Source: Pedobacter cryotolerans
GTDB taxonomy: Bacteria; Bacteroidota; Bacteroidia; Sphingobacteriales; Sphingobacteriaceae
Direction of reading: 5' to 3'
Assembly: GCF_005116475.1 (NCBI RefSeq)
Contig: NZ_SWBO01000011.1
Span: 56,704-120,703, forward strand
DNA length: 64,000 nt
The stretch's first letter is position 1. Every line of letters begins with the position of its first letter. This document shows, in pieces, positions 26,366 to 35,172 of this stretch. The translations under genes and the position numbers were made by a program. The notes under the pieces are model-generated. The model had not been told where the DNA came from. It saw only the letters and a list, made by a program, of their open reading frames with translations, and did no database searches.

Positions 26366-27526
26366 CTACCTATCACTTCGCTCTTCCATATTCAAATCTG
26401 TATCAAACGGACTTTTAGTAAATGGATAAACGGATTGTTTAATAAATCCTTTTGGGTAAGCTGCCTCATGTACTCCGGTTCCGGCAGGCCATTTTTTTCC
26501 TGGCAAGTAATAGGTGCCAAAAATCATATCAATAAAAGGAAATATAGACGCAAAGTTATGCCCATAATATTTTGGATCTTCGCAATGGTGCCAATGATGG
26601 TATTGTGGTGTAGTAAAAATATATTTAATTGGTCCAAAGTTAATTCGGGTATTTGCATGAATTAAAACCGCATGGATGGCAATAAAAATGATATACACAT
26701 TAAACACAGTTGATGAAAAACCTAAAATATAAAGCGGAATAAAAGTCATCGCTCTGGTAAAAAAGATATCAATAAAATGTGTTCTGCTGCCCGCAAGCCA
26801 ATCCATGTTTTGGGTAGAATGATGTATTGAATGAAAACGCCATAAATAAACTCTGGTATGAAAAAAGCGATGCGCCCAGTATTGAAATAGATCTGTACTA
26901 AAAAATGCCAAAAATAGCGCAACAATAAATGGCAAACCTTGTATCCAAACATGTAGATTTTCTAAACCTACCCAGCCAAAAAATAAAACTGCTGGTTTTT
27001 GAGTAATAATGCCAAAAAACTGGATAAACAAATGGCTGATCACAAAATAAGTTAAATCGGTTCTCCATTCTTCATGAAATTTAGTTTGCGATTTGTTTTT
27101 AGGGAAGAATAACTCTAAAGGCACAAAAATGGCAACCATTAATAAAAGGTCTAAAATCATCCAATCTAAACCAAAATGCCAACTGCTTTTAGCCACATCT
27201 CTACCGTTTAAAGTTAATGCACCCAAAATAATTGCTACTCCAGTTATGGCTGTTCCAATTAAAGCAAACTTGACTTTTTTACTCAGTATTAGACTTAGCA
27301 AGGCGAAAAAGAAAGCTGCAATTACGCCAAAAATCATTAAGCCTTCGGCTATGCTTTTGGTATAAACTTCTCTAAACTCGGGTGTGGTTAACTGCTCTGG
27401 GTATCTGAAACAAAATACACTAAGTAAAACCAATACAGATAAAAAGATTGATATGTATCCGCTAATTTTTCCTTCGCCAATTTTTAAACGTTTATTTGGA
27501 GACATTTGGTTAAAATTTTTGTTCAA
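26366..27526 (-). CDS. Sterol desaturase/fatty-acid hydroxylase family membrane protein
   Basis: 386 residues. About four N-terminal membrane segments precede a di-iron hydroxylase domain with the three histidine boxes HRFFH, HSIHH and HWHH (about residues 225-320) plus H's in GHNF. Members hydroxylate or desaturate lipid chains; the substrate is unknown. The N-terminal 140 residues of extra hydrophobic segments are longer than the minimal family. It ends 3 bases from the broken toxin gene (convergent) and is divergent from lpxK. Confidence 0.88.
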   Translation of the reverse strand: MNKNFNQMSPNKRLKIGEGKISGYISIFLSVLVLLSVFCFRYPEQLTTPEFREVYTKSIAEGLMIFGVIAAFFFALLSLILSKKVKFALIGTAITGVAIILGALTLNGRDVAKSSWHFGLDWMILDLLLMVAIFVPLELFFPKNKSQTKFHEEWRTDLTYFVISHLFIQFFGIITQKPAVLFFGWVGLENLHVWIQGLPFIVALFLAFFSTDLFQYWAHRFFHTRVYLWRFHSIHHSTQNMDWLAGSRTHFIDIFFTRAMTFIPLYILGFSSTVFNVYIIFIAIHAVLIHANTRINFGPIKYIFTTPQYHHWHHCEDPKYYGHNFASIFPFIDMIFGTYYLPGKKWPAGTGVHEAAYPKGFIKQSVYPFTKSPFDTDLNMEERSDR

Positions 27527-27687
27527 TGGTAGTAAAATTTTAGCTTAACTCGATAAACTCAAACTAAATTTAACTAAGCGTTAGAATGATGTTCTTTAAA
27601 CGCACTAAGTTTTAATTATTCGTTAAATGTGAAGGCTTAAAATCTTAATGTTGTTTGTTAAAATTATCCTTATTTTTGAAGGCTAAC

Positions 27688-28740
27688 ATGATTAATTTTT
27701 TACGCCTTTTTCTATTCCCTCTAGCTATAATTTATGGTTTTATTATCCTGTTAAGGAATAAACTATATGATTGGGGGATTTTTAAATCTACTAAGTTTGA
27801 TTTGCCGGTTATTTGTATTGGGAACTTGGTGGTTGGTGGTGCAGGCAAAACACCCACAACAGAATATTTGGTTCGCTTGTTAAGCAATTATAAAGTTGCT
27901 ATTTTAAGTAGGGGTTATGGTCGTAAAACAAAAGGTTTTTTACTGGCGGATGAAAATGCAACCGCAGAAAGTATTGGTGATGAACCAATGCAGTATTTTA
28001 AAAAGTTTAAAAATGTAACAGTGGCAGTTTGCGAAGATCGGGTTTTTGGCATCAATCAATTAAAATCAGGTCATGATGTGATTTTATTAGACGATGCTTA
28101 TCAACACAGGGCTGTTAAAGCTGGCTTTAATTTGTTATTGTTTGATTATGAAAGTGTTAAAAAAGCTCAGTTTTTAATGCCCATGGGTAATTTAAGGGAA
28201 CCTTGGCGAAATTACAATAGGGCAGAAGCTGTGTTGGTTACAAAAGCACCATTGCCTTTAAACATGGTTGACCAAATCGCTGTGCGAAAAAAAATTGATA
28301 CAAGAATTGACCAAAGAATATCATTCTCTTCTATTAAATATGGTAATTTGGTAAACCTACATACTAAGGAGATTAAAGAGCTAACTAATGAAGAGCTTGT
28401 GTTTTTATTTACAGGTATTGCCAATCCGAAGCCACTTTTTACTCATTTAAAACAGTTTTCTAATTCAATTGAGCAATTTGAATATCCAGATCATCATAAT
28501 TTTACTGAGGAAGATATCAATAAGTTAATTATTGCGTTTAACAATCATCCTGCTAAGAAAAAGATAATAATAACAACAGAAAAAGACAGCCAACGTTTAT
28601 TAGGCAACAAGTTAACAGATTTACTGCTAAATTTGCCGATATACTATTTGCCAATTGAAATTGAATTGGCGCCAAAAGATAAATTTACCTTTGATAAAAA
28701 TATATTAGACTATGTTGCAAGCGCTAAAAGAATCAGTTGA
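27688..28740 (+). CDS. lpxK: Tetraacyldisaccharide 4'-kinase
   Basis: 350 residues from the ATG at 27688; an upstream TTG at 27655 would add 11 residues and is less likely. It phosphorylates the lipid A disaccharide at the 4' position, at the inner membrane. An N-terminal membrane helix (about 4-22) precedes the Walker A motif GNLVVGGAGKTPTT (45-58). LSRGYGRKTKG, GDEPMQY and DDAYQHRAV are typical LpxK blocks. It overlaps punA by 29 bases in a different frame. Confidence 0.94.
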   Translation: MINFLRLFLFPLAIIYGFIILLRNKLYDWGIFKSTKFDLPVICIGNLVVGGAGKTPTTEYLVRLLSNYKVAILSRGYGRKTKGFLLADENATAESIGDEPMQYFKKFKNVTVAVCEDRVFGINQLKSGHDVILLDDAYQHRAVKAGFNLLLFDYESVKKAQFLMPMGNLREPWRNYNRAEAVLVTKAPLPLNMVDQIAVRKKIDTRIDQRISFSSIKYGNLVNLHTKEIKELTNEELVFLFTGIANPKPLFTHLKQFSNSIEQFEYPDHHNFTEEDINKLIIAFNNHPAKKKIIITTEKDSQRLLGNKLTDLLLNLPIYYLPIEIELAPKDKFTFDKNILDYVASAKRIS

Positions 28741-29527
28741 ATACCTTAAGAAAAAAATAGGCAATTTTGAGCCAGAAGTTGGTATTGTTTTAGGTACGGG
28801 ACTTGGTGGTTTAGTTAAAGAGATCGCAATTGAACATAGTATTATGTATTCAAGCATTCCTAATTTCCCAATCTCTACATTAGAATTTCATTCTGGGAAA
28901 TTAATTTTTGGTACGCTTAAAGGTAAAAAAGTAGTAGCCATGCAAGGTCGTTTGCATTATTACGAGGGTTACTCGATGCAGCAAATCACTTTTCCGATTA
29001 GGGTTTTAAAGGCTTTAGGCATTAAACATTTATTTGTATCTAATGCTGCAGGTTCATTAAATGCTGAGTTTAAAAAGGGCGATTTAATGATTATAAGCGA
29101 TCATATTAATTTACAGCCCGAAAGCCCGTTGCGTGGTTTAAACGATTCTGAATTAGGGCCTCGTTTTCCCGATATGAGCCAGCCCTACCAAAAAAGTTTA
29201 ATTGAAGCAGGTTTACAAATAGCAAAATCAGAAAATATTACTTGTCATAAGGGTATTTATGTTGCCGTAACCGGACCAAATTTAGAGACAAAGGCAGAAT
29301 ATAAATATTTACGCATCATAGGCGGTGATGCCGTTGGTATGAGTACAGTGCCAGAAGTTATTGTTGCAAACCATATGGGCTTGCCTGTTTTTGCAATTTC
29401 GGTTTTAACAGATGAAGGTTTTCCTGAAGATTTGCAGCCATTTAACTTAGAAGAGATTTTAGCAACTGCTGCCATCGCAGAACCAAAAATGACCAGTATT
29501 TTAAGTCAGCTTATTTCAAGTTTATAA
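28712..29527 (+). CDS. punA: Purine nucleoside phosphorylase
   Basis: 271 residues, PNP type I (trimeric class). It splits guanosine/inosine-type nucleosides with phosphate for purine salvage. Motifs: GIVLGTGLGGLV (phosphate loop), GRLHYYEGYSMQQITFPIRV, SNAAGSLN, and VGMSTVPEVIVANHMG with the purine-binding TDEGFPEDL. It starts inside the end of lpxK and its stop overlaps the start of the porin gene (TAATG), so the three are one transcription unit. Confidence 0.94.
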   Translation: MLQALKESVEYLKKKIGNFEPEVGIVLGTGLGGLVKEIAIEHSIMYSSIPNFPISTLEFHSGKLIFGTLKGKKVVAMQGRLHYYEGYSMQQITFPIRVLKALGIKHLFVSNAAGSLNAEFKKGDLMIISDHINLQPESPLRGLNDSELGPRFPDMSQPYQKSLIEAGLQIAKSENITCHKGIYVAVTGPNLETKAEYKYLRIIGGDAVGMSTVPEVIVANHMGLPVFAISVLTDEGFPEDLQPFNLEEILATAAIAEPKMTSILSQLISSL

Positions 29528-31518
29528 TGCCAAAACTAATTGTATCCCTTCTTTTGTGTTGCCTGCTTTTTGGCTTAAATAATGCCTTTGCACAAGATTT
29601 AAAAACTGATGTAACCAAAAATAAAGAATTAGACTCATTAAGAAAGAAAGAAGAATCTGGATCGGATTCGGTTATTTTTAGTTCAAAATATGTGCGTTAT
29701 ACCACACATAAACTCACAAAAGATAGCATACAAACTTTACCAATTGATACTGGTTTAACAGGTATACAGAATTTTAGCGTAATAGCCCAGCCACGTACAC
29801 CTACTGCAGGTACAGGTGTTTTGGGTTTAGCTGCAAGACCTTTGCTTTTCGAGCCAGTAAAAACCATTGGGTTTAATGCAGGTTTTCATGCATTAGATTA
29901 TTATGTGCTAAACCACGAAGATGTTAAATTTTACCGTGCCCGCTCTCCGTATACAAACCTATATTATGTAAATGCTGGCGATAAAGAACAAATTCTTAAA
30001 CTAACCCATTCGCAAAACATTACTAAAAATTGGAATGTTGGGGCCAATTTTAATCGAATTGGGGCAAATGGAGCATACACACGCCAACGCGGAGATGATT
30101 TAAACGCCGCAATTTTTACTTGGTATCAATCGCCAAATAAGCGTTACACTTTATGGCTCGATGGAGTTTTTAATACCATGAAAGCTCAAGAAAATGGATC
30201 GCCAGTTAATGATAGTATTTTTAATGCGAATGGAAGCTTACTTGTAGATAAACTTGCAGAACCAGTTCGGTTAAATACTTCCAACCAGCTTTGGCGTAAA
30301 AACTCGTGGATGTTGAAACAGAGTTATTTTGTGGGCAGAATTGATAGTACAGGGTTAACCTCGCAACAAAGCATTTTACCTACCAATAAAATTACCTATA
30401 CTTTAGCTTATACCCGAAACGATTATTCATTTAAAAAGGACGAACCAGATACTTTTAATGTTTTGCCAAGAGGAATTGCGGATACGGTTTTTACCAACGA
30501 TTCTACCAACGTTAGGCATGTAATGAACGAGTTTGTATATAGTTTTTTCCTGAGGGCAAAAGGCAATTCAATTATAAAAAACGAACTAAAAATAGATGCA
30601 GGAATTAGGCACGACTTCTATCAGTATGGCCAATATGGAATTTTAAGAGATACCACTAATTATTACTCCTACGAAACCTCTTTTCAAAACATTACACTTT
30701 TAGGTAATTTGGGTTATCGTTTTAGCAATAAAATTGATTTTAATTTAGATTTACAACAGATTTTTCAAGGCGAAAACACAGGCGATTTTTTATACGAAGC
30801 TAAAAGTAACCTGTTATTAAGCAAAAGCGTAGGCAGAATAGTGTTAGGGGCATACTTGCAAAACAAATCGCCCGAACAACTTTTTAATCGCTATTACGGC
30901 AATCATTACAGGTGGGATAATAGATTTGAAAGAACAAAAACAGCTAATTTATCTTTTAGCTTTTTAAACGATAAATATAATTTGGATGCAACAGCCTCTT
31001 ACTATTTAATTACCAACCACCTATATTTTGCCGCCGATGGCACAAACAGTATTTTGCCCGCTCAAGAAACTGGCGATATCAGTTTGTTAAAAGTTAGCGT
31101 AGGTAAAAAGTTTAATTTTGGCTCGTGGCACATTGATGCTTTTGCTGTTTATCAAAAAACAGATAATGCAAATGTTTTAAGAATACCAGAAGTATATTCT
31201 TTTAATAGTGTGTATAAAGATCAAACATTTTTTAAAACCCTTAAAACACAAATAGGTTTCGATGTGAGGTATAATACGCCTTATATGGCTACAGCCTACT
31301 CTCCAGCTGCCAGTCAGTTTTACAATATCAACGAAAAATTAGATGCTAAACCCGTTGTAGATGTTTGGGTTAAAGCGGGTTTGCGTAGAGCAAACTTGTT
31401 TGTAAAGTACGAGTATTTAAATCAAGGCTTGTTCCAAAACGGTTATTATACAGTTAAACAATACCCAATGCCAGACCGACTTTTGCGTTTTGGTGTAAGT
31501 TGGAGTTTTTACGATTAG
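29527..31518 (+). CDS. Putative outer-membrane porin (Porin_10-like)
   Basis: 663 residues. A signal peptide (MPKLIVSLLLCCLLFGLNNAFAQ, split here: cleavage after AFA) is followed by a short charged linker and a long alternating-residue beta-barrel with aromatic girdles, ending in RLLRFGVSWSFYD with a terminal aromatic pattern. It fits the Bacteroidota 'putative porin' family, which often follows lpxK or punA-type genes. Substrate unknown. It is translated with a one-base overlap after punA. Confidence 0.8.
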   Translation: MPKLIVSLLLCCLLFGLNNAFAQDLKTDVTKNKELDSLRKKEESGSDSVIFSSKYVRYTTHKLTKDSIQTLPIDTGLTGIQNFSVIAQPRTPTAGTGVLGLAARPLLFEPVKTIGFNAGFHALDYYVLNHEDVKFYRARSPYTNLYYVNAGDKEQILKLTHSQNITKNWNVGANFNRIGANGAYTRQRGDDLNAAIFTWYQSPNKRYTLWLDGVFNTMKAQENGSPVNDSIFNANGSLLVDKLAEPVRLNTSNQLWRKNSWMLKQSYFVGRIDSTGLTSQQSILPTNKITYTLAYTRNDYSFKKDEPDTFNVLPRGIADTVFTNDSTNVRHVMNEFVYSFFLRAKGNSIIKNELKIDAGIRHDFYQYGQYGILRDTTNYYSYETSFQNITLLGNLGYRFSNKIDFNLDLQQIFQGENTGDFLYEAKSNLLLSKSVGRIVLGAYLQNKSPEQLFNRYYGNHYRWDNRFERTKTANLSFSFLNDKYNLDATASYYLITNHLYFAADGTNSILPAQETGDISLLKVSVGKKFNFGSWHIDAFAVYQKTDNANVLRIPEVYSFNSVYKDQTFFKTLKTQIGFDVRYNTPYMATAYSPAASQFYNINEKLDAKPVVDVWVKAGLRRANLFVKYEYLNQGLFQNGYYTVKQYPMPDRLLRFGVSWSFYD

Positions 31519-31532
31519 TAATTTAACTTTTT

Positions 31533-31703
31533 GAAAAGCAAATTAGTGACAAAATTAAGCTCGCTCGGGCTTTCGTTTCAATCTTTTTGTTTTTGAGCTT
31601 TGACAACTTTCTATATATCGTGCTATAAAAGTTGTCAAAGCTTAACAAAAAACAAAAAGGATTTACACTTCAATCCCGTTTATTTAACAAAAGCTTGTGC
31701 AGC
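31533..31703 (+). repeat. Composite hairpin repeat, copy E
   Basis: Begins GAAAAGCA; left arm CGGGCTTTCGTTTCAATC-TTTTTG (31566-31589); right arm CAAAAAGGATTTACACTTCA-ATCCCGTTTA (31653-31682). The core is a 15-bp stem AGCTTTGACAACTTT (31596-31610) with its complement at 31628-31642. Copy J at 62873 is nearly identical through arms and core. The 290-base gap between two convergent genes holds nothing else. Confidence 0.85.
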
Positions 31704-31805
31704 TATTAAAGTTTCATTGCAAAACGCTTAACTAATTGAGAATAAAATACTGGCCAAAAGCTAAATTGAATATTCCCACTAAAAAAAGAGTTTAAAAACC
31801 TACAA

Positions 31806-33068
31806 CTACGTTTTTTGAGGTTTCTTTTTAGCTGCCGGAAAAAGTACATTATTTAATATCAATCGGTAACCAGGAGAGTTAGGATGTAAACTCAAATCAG
31901 TTGGTGGGTCATTTACTTGATGCTGGTAATCTTCAGGATCATGGCCTCCATAAAAAGTAAACTGCCCTTTGCCAATTTCTCCATGTAAATATCTCACTTC
32001 AGCACCGCCTTTATTTTCGCCCAAAACAGTTACACTTGGTTTTACCAAGCTTTTTCTAAAAGCGGTGGTTTGTCCCATAAAACCTTTAATTACCTTATCA
32101 TGGTTTTGTGTAAGCATAGTTGGTACTAAATCCCATTTGGCAGAAAAATCAAATAGTGTAAAATAATCATTAGAAGCAATAAAACTTCTCGTTTGAGTAA
32201 CATCAATGTCCGAAAATTCGTAATTATTTGGGTTCATGTCTATTCTAAAATCTTTAAAAGCTACTGCTTTTTCATAATCAATTTTAGCTTGAGCATTGGC
32301 GTCTGTGCCATCACCATCAAACATATTTTCGGCAATATCAACGCCTTCTGCAGCAAGTGCAATGTCAAAACTATCTGTTCCAGAACACATCGCAAATAAA
32401 AATCCTCCGCCTGCACAAAACTCTTTAATGCGTTTGGCTACTGCGAGTTTCATTTCACTTACCTTTTTAAATCCGTTCCGCTTTGCGGCTTCTTCTTGGT
32501 ATTTTACATCTTCGCGGTACCAAGTGGCATTTCTAAAAGATGCCCAAAACCTACCATATTGCCCCGTAAAATCTTCGTGGTGCAAGTGTAACCAATCGTA
32601 TTTGGTGAGTTTGTCCTTTAAAACATCATCATCATAAATCAGTTCATAAGGTATTTCGGCATAAGTTAAAACTAGGGTTACAGCATCATCCCATGGTAGT
32701 TTACTTTTTGGCGAGTAAACCGCAATTTTTGGTGTTTTCTCTAGCTTCACCATTTCCATGTTTACCGATGGGTCATTAATTTCATTTAAAATTATATTCA
32801 CTCGTCCATCGGCAATCACTTCGTATGAAACACCCCGAATTTTGCATTCATCCTCCACTAATTTATTGTACTTTACTAAAAAACTTCCGCCTCGGTAATT
32901 CAAAAGCCAATCTACTTCTGCTTGTTTTGCAATGCTCCAATAAGCAATTCCGTAAGCTTTTAGGTGGTTTTTCTGGCCTTCATCCATATAAATTAATATT
33001 GATGATGCTTTTACAACAGCAGATAAAAATACGAGTACAAAAAAGAATATATATTTTTTAGAAATCAT
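31806..33068 (-). CDS. Secreted protein annotated in relatives as 'asparagine synthetase B'; function unknown
   Basis: 420 residues from the ATG at 33068, which gives a clean signal peptide (MISKKYIFFFVLVFLSAVVK). The frame stays open 29 codons further to 33155, but that extension is not signal-like. The Bacteroidota family commonly carries the label asparagine synthetase B, yet neither an N-terminal cysteine amidotransferase site nor an SGGxDS PPi loop is visible. FCAGGGFLFAMCSGTDSFD and YGGHDPEDYQH instead suggest a glutamine-amidotransferase-like or ThuA-like fold acting outside the cytoplasm. That fold call is inference. Confidence 0.7.
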   Translation of the reverse strand: MISKKYIFFFVLVFLSAVVKASSILIYMDEGQKNHLKAYGIAYWSIAKQAEVDWLLNYRGGSFLVKYNKLVEDECKIRGVSYEVIADGRVNIILNEINDPSVNMEMVKLEKTPKIAVYSPKSKLPWDDAVTLVLTYAEIPYELIYDDDVLKDKLTKYDWLHLHHEDFTGQYGRFWASFRNATWYREDVKYQEEAAKRNGFKKVSEMKLAVAKRIKEFCAGGGFLFAMCSGTDSFDIALAAEGVDIAENMFDGDGTDANAQAKIDYEKAVAFKDFRIDMNPNNYEFSDIDVTQTRSFIASNDYFTLFDFSAKWDLVPTMLTQNHDKVIKGFMGQTTAFRKSLVKPSVTVLGENKGGAEVRYLHGEIGKGQFTFYGGHDPEDYQHQVNDPPTDLSLHPNSPGYRLILNNVLFPAAKKKPQKT

Positions 33069-33211
33069 AATTGATAGCCCAACACGAATGTATATTTTTT
33101 GAAACCGAATACGAAATTTATTATCTTTAATAAACGCCAAAAAATCGCTTTTCATATTTATAAAGAGCTAAGATTTATGAGGTATTATTATAGCTAGTTG
33201 GTAGATTTTGT

Positions 33212-33219
33212 TAAATTTG
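33212..33219 (+). promoter_or_regulatory. Possible -7 promoter element for the cyclophilin gene
   Basis: TAAATTTG matches the Bacteroidota -7 consensus TAnnTTTG about 100 bases upstream of the ATG at 33318. The expected -33 TTG is at best weak (TTG at 33198). Offered as a candidate only. Confidence 0.3.
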
Positions 33220-33317
33220 CCTTTTACAAATTTATTTTAAGTTAATTTAGCTAAAGTTATAGTTATAAAACTTTTGATAATTTTTATTAAAGATTAAATT
33301 TCTAACGAAAAAACACA

Positions 33318-33782
33318 ATGAGTAAAGCAATAATAAAGACAGAAAAAGGCGAAATGACTGTAGAGTTTTATGATAATGACGCTCCCAAAGCAGTTGCCAA
33401 TTTTAAAAAGTTAGCAAGCGAAGGCTTTTATGATGGAATTAGATTTCACCGTGTGATACCTAATTTTATGGTTCAAGGTGGTTGCCCAAATTCTAAAGAT
33501 GGCGCAAGCGGTATGCCAGGTACTGGTGGCCCGGGTTATAAAATTGATTGTGAAACAAGTGGTGCCAACCAATACCATGATCGTGGTGTATTATCAATGG
33601 CGCATGCAGGTAAAAACACCGGTGGATCACAATTTTTTATCTGTCACAGTAGAGCAAATACTGCACATTTAGATGGTGTGCATACAGTTTTTGGTAAAGT
33701 AGTAGAAAATGTAGACATTGTTGACGACATTAGACAAGGTGATCAAATTTTATCAATCGAGGTTTTAGAAGAAAACGCGTAA
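33318..33782 (+). CDS. Cyclophilin-type peptidyl-prolyl cis-trans isomerase
   Basis: 154 residues, a single cyclophilin domain without signal peptide, hence cytoplasmic. The active-site arginine and neighbours are in FHRVIPNFMVQGG, followed by GSQFFICHS, HLDGVHTVFGKV and the C-terminal SIEVLEE. It catalyses proline isomerisation in folding proteins and resembles PpiB. It is followed by a hairpin repeat and the DUF5606 gene, probably co-transcribed. Confidence 0.92.
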   Translation: MSKAIIKTEKGEMTVEFYDNDAPKAVANFKKLASEGFYDGIRFHRVIPNFMVQGGCPNSKDGASGMPGTGGPGYKIDCETSGANQYHDRGVLSMAHAGKNTGGSQFFICHSRANTAHLDGVHTVFGKVVENVDIVDDIRQGDQILSIEVLEENA

Positions 33783-33783
33783 A

Positions 33784-33836
33784 GCGAATAGCGTTTAGCG
33801 TCTTGTACGCCTAACGCAAATCGCCCTGCGCTTAAC
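33784..33836. repeat. GCGTTTAGCG-type hairpin repeat
   Basis: GCGTTTAGCGT (33791-33801) can fold on ACGCCTAACGC (33807-33817) with two mismatches; flanked by GCGAATA and CCCTGCGCTTA. This is a short dispersed palindrome between two co-directional genes, not a U-tract terminator. Confidence 0.5.
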
Positions 33837-33845
33837 AAAAAATAT

Positions 33846-34388
33846 ATGAATTTAAGAGGAATTGTTGCCGTTTCTGGCAGACCAGGGTTATTTAAATTAG
33901 TAGGACAGAACAAATCTGGTTATGTACTTGAAAGTTTAGACGAACAAAAATTGAAAATTGTAGCCAACATTGCTAACACAAAATTAGCTTCATTAGAAGA
34001 TATTACTGTTTATGGCGAAGATGAAGAGTTGAAATTGATTGATGTTTTAGCTAACATTGATGCTAAAAAAGCAACTGCACCAGATGCTAAGGCTGATGGA
34101 ACTACTTTGAAGAATTTCTTCCTAGAAGTTGCTCCAGGACATGATCAAGAAAAAGTTTATACTTCAGATATGAAGAAAATTTTAACTTGGTATCATATCA
34201 TAAAAGATATGCCTTTGTTTACTGAAGCTGCTCCAGGTACAGAGGTTGAAGGTGCAAAAGCTGATGACAAAGCAGATTTAAAAGCTAAAGCAGCTACACC
34301 AAAAGCAAAACCAACTAATGCAAAAGCGCCAACGGCTAAATCAGCACCTGCTAAAAAAGCAAGTATGACTAGCAAAAAAGGTGTTTAA
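33846..34388 (+). CDS. DUF5606-family protein with Lys/Ala-rich tail
   Basis: 180 residues. The N-terminal domain (MNLRGIVAVSGRPGLFKLVGQ) and a second helical part (KKILTWYHIIKDMPLF) match a Bacteroidota family known as DUF5606. The last 50 residues are low-complexity Ala/Lys/Pro (KAKPTNAKAPTAKSAPAKKA), similar to nucleic-acid-binding tails. The function is unknown. It ends at a clear terminator. Confidence 0.85.
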   Translation: MNLRGIVAVSGRPGLFKLVGQNKSGYVLESLDEQKLKIVANIANTKLASLEDITVYGEDEELKLIDVLANIDAKKATAPDAKADGTTLKNFFLEVAPGHDQEKVYTSDMKKILTWYHIIKDMPLFTEAAPGTEVEGAKADDKADLKAKAATPKAKPTNAKAPTAKSAPAKKASMTSKKGV

Positions 34389-34411
34389 TATATGTTTTTA
34401 AACTTTTTAAT

Positions 34412-34443
34412 AAAAGCACTAACCGTGAGGTTGGTGCTTTTTG
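34412..34443. terminator. Bidirectional terminator
   Basis: AAAAGCACTAACC pairs with GGTTGGTGCTTTT around GTGA, with T's to the right and A's on the left. It serves the DUF5606 gene on the plus strand and the small ORF/rlmH unit on the minus strand. Confidence 0.85.
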
Positions 34444-34452
34444 TTTGAATTA

Positions 34453-34578
34453 TTAGAAGAAAATAGATAGCAGAATTACAATAATAATGCAAGCTATTAT
34501 TGCAATATTAAAATATTTTCTTTCTCGTGAGGTATCAGTTCTAAACTTATATTTTCTCTTATAGTCTCCTGGTAGCAT
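34453..34578 (-). CDS. Small single-pass membrane protein (41 aa)
   Basis: A 41-codon frame reads MLPGDYKRKYKFRTDTSRER, then a hydrophobic stretch (FNIAIIACIIIVILLSIFF) to the very end, so it looks like a tail-anchored peptide with a basic N-terminal half. AAGGAG lies 5 bases before the ATG, an unusually good ribosome binding site for this genome. It follows rlmH by 96 bases in the same orientation and ends just before the bidirectional terminator at 34412-34443. No family recognised. Confidence 0.55.
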   Translation of the reverse strand: MLPGDYKRKYKFRTDTSRERKYFNIAIIACIIIVILLSIFF

Positions 34579-34673
34579 AATTTCTCCTTTTTGTTTAATG
34601 ATGTTGGAAAGTGAAAATTTCCATACTGATATTATTTTAACACATTATTTACGATTTCTGTTTTAAATTAGAT

Positions 34674-35147
34674 TTATGCATGATGATAAGGCTCATTTTT
34701 TAAAATTGTAAATGCTCGATATAATTGTTCTACAAAAAATAGCCTCACCATTTGATGAGAAAATGTCATGTCTGAAAGTGAAACGCTAGTGTTTGAACGC
34801 TTATAAATCGTTTCATCAAAGCCGTAAGGACCACCGATTATAAAAACTAAATTTTGTACACTACCAATCATTTGTTTATTTAGGTATGCAGAAAAAGATA
34901 TAGAGCTATGCTTTTTTCCTTTTTCATCTAACAATACCACCACATCTGTGGGATTAATTTGTTTACTGATTAATTCTGCTTCTTTTGTTTTCTGTTGAGC
35001 TTCAGACAGGCTTTTGGTATTTTTAATATCAGGAATAATAACAATGTTAAAGTTGATATAGTGTTTTAATCTCGAAAGATATTTTTCAATTCCTTCAATC
35101 AGATATTTGTCTTCGGTTTTACCTACAGCTATTAGTGTTATTCTCAA
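34674..35147 (-). CDS. rlmH: 23S rRNA (pseudouridine-1915-N3)-methyltransferase
   Basis: 157 residues, SPOUT (knotted) methyltransferase. It methylates pseudouridine 1915 in helix 69 of 23S rRNA on assembled 70S ribosomes. Family features: MRITLIAVGKTEDKYL start, FIIGGPYGFDE SAM-binding knot and the C-terminal SLSDMTFSHQMVRLFFVEQL with final YHHA. Length is standard. It lies 25 bases downstream of the large PKD protein gene. Confidence 0.96.
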   Translation of the reverse strand: MRITLIAVGKTEDKYLIEGIEKYLSRLKHYINFNIVIIPDIKNTKSLSEAQQKTKEAELISKQINPTDVVVLLDEKGKKHSSISFSAYLNKQMIGSVQNLVFIIGGPYGFDETIYKRSNTSVSLSDMTFSHQMVRLFFVEQLYRAFTILKNEPYHHA

Positions 35148-35172
35148 AACAGTTGATTTAGATTTTTTAAAA

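Noticed and set aside
34453..34578. The 41-aa ORF as a leader peptide for rlmH
   Set aside because: It lies downstream of rlmH, not upstream, so it cannot attenuate it.
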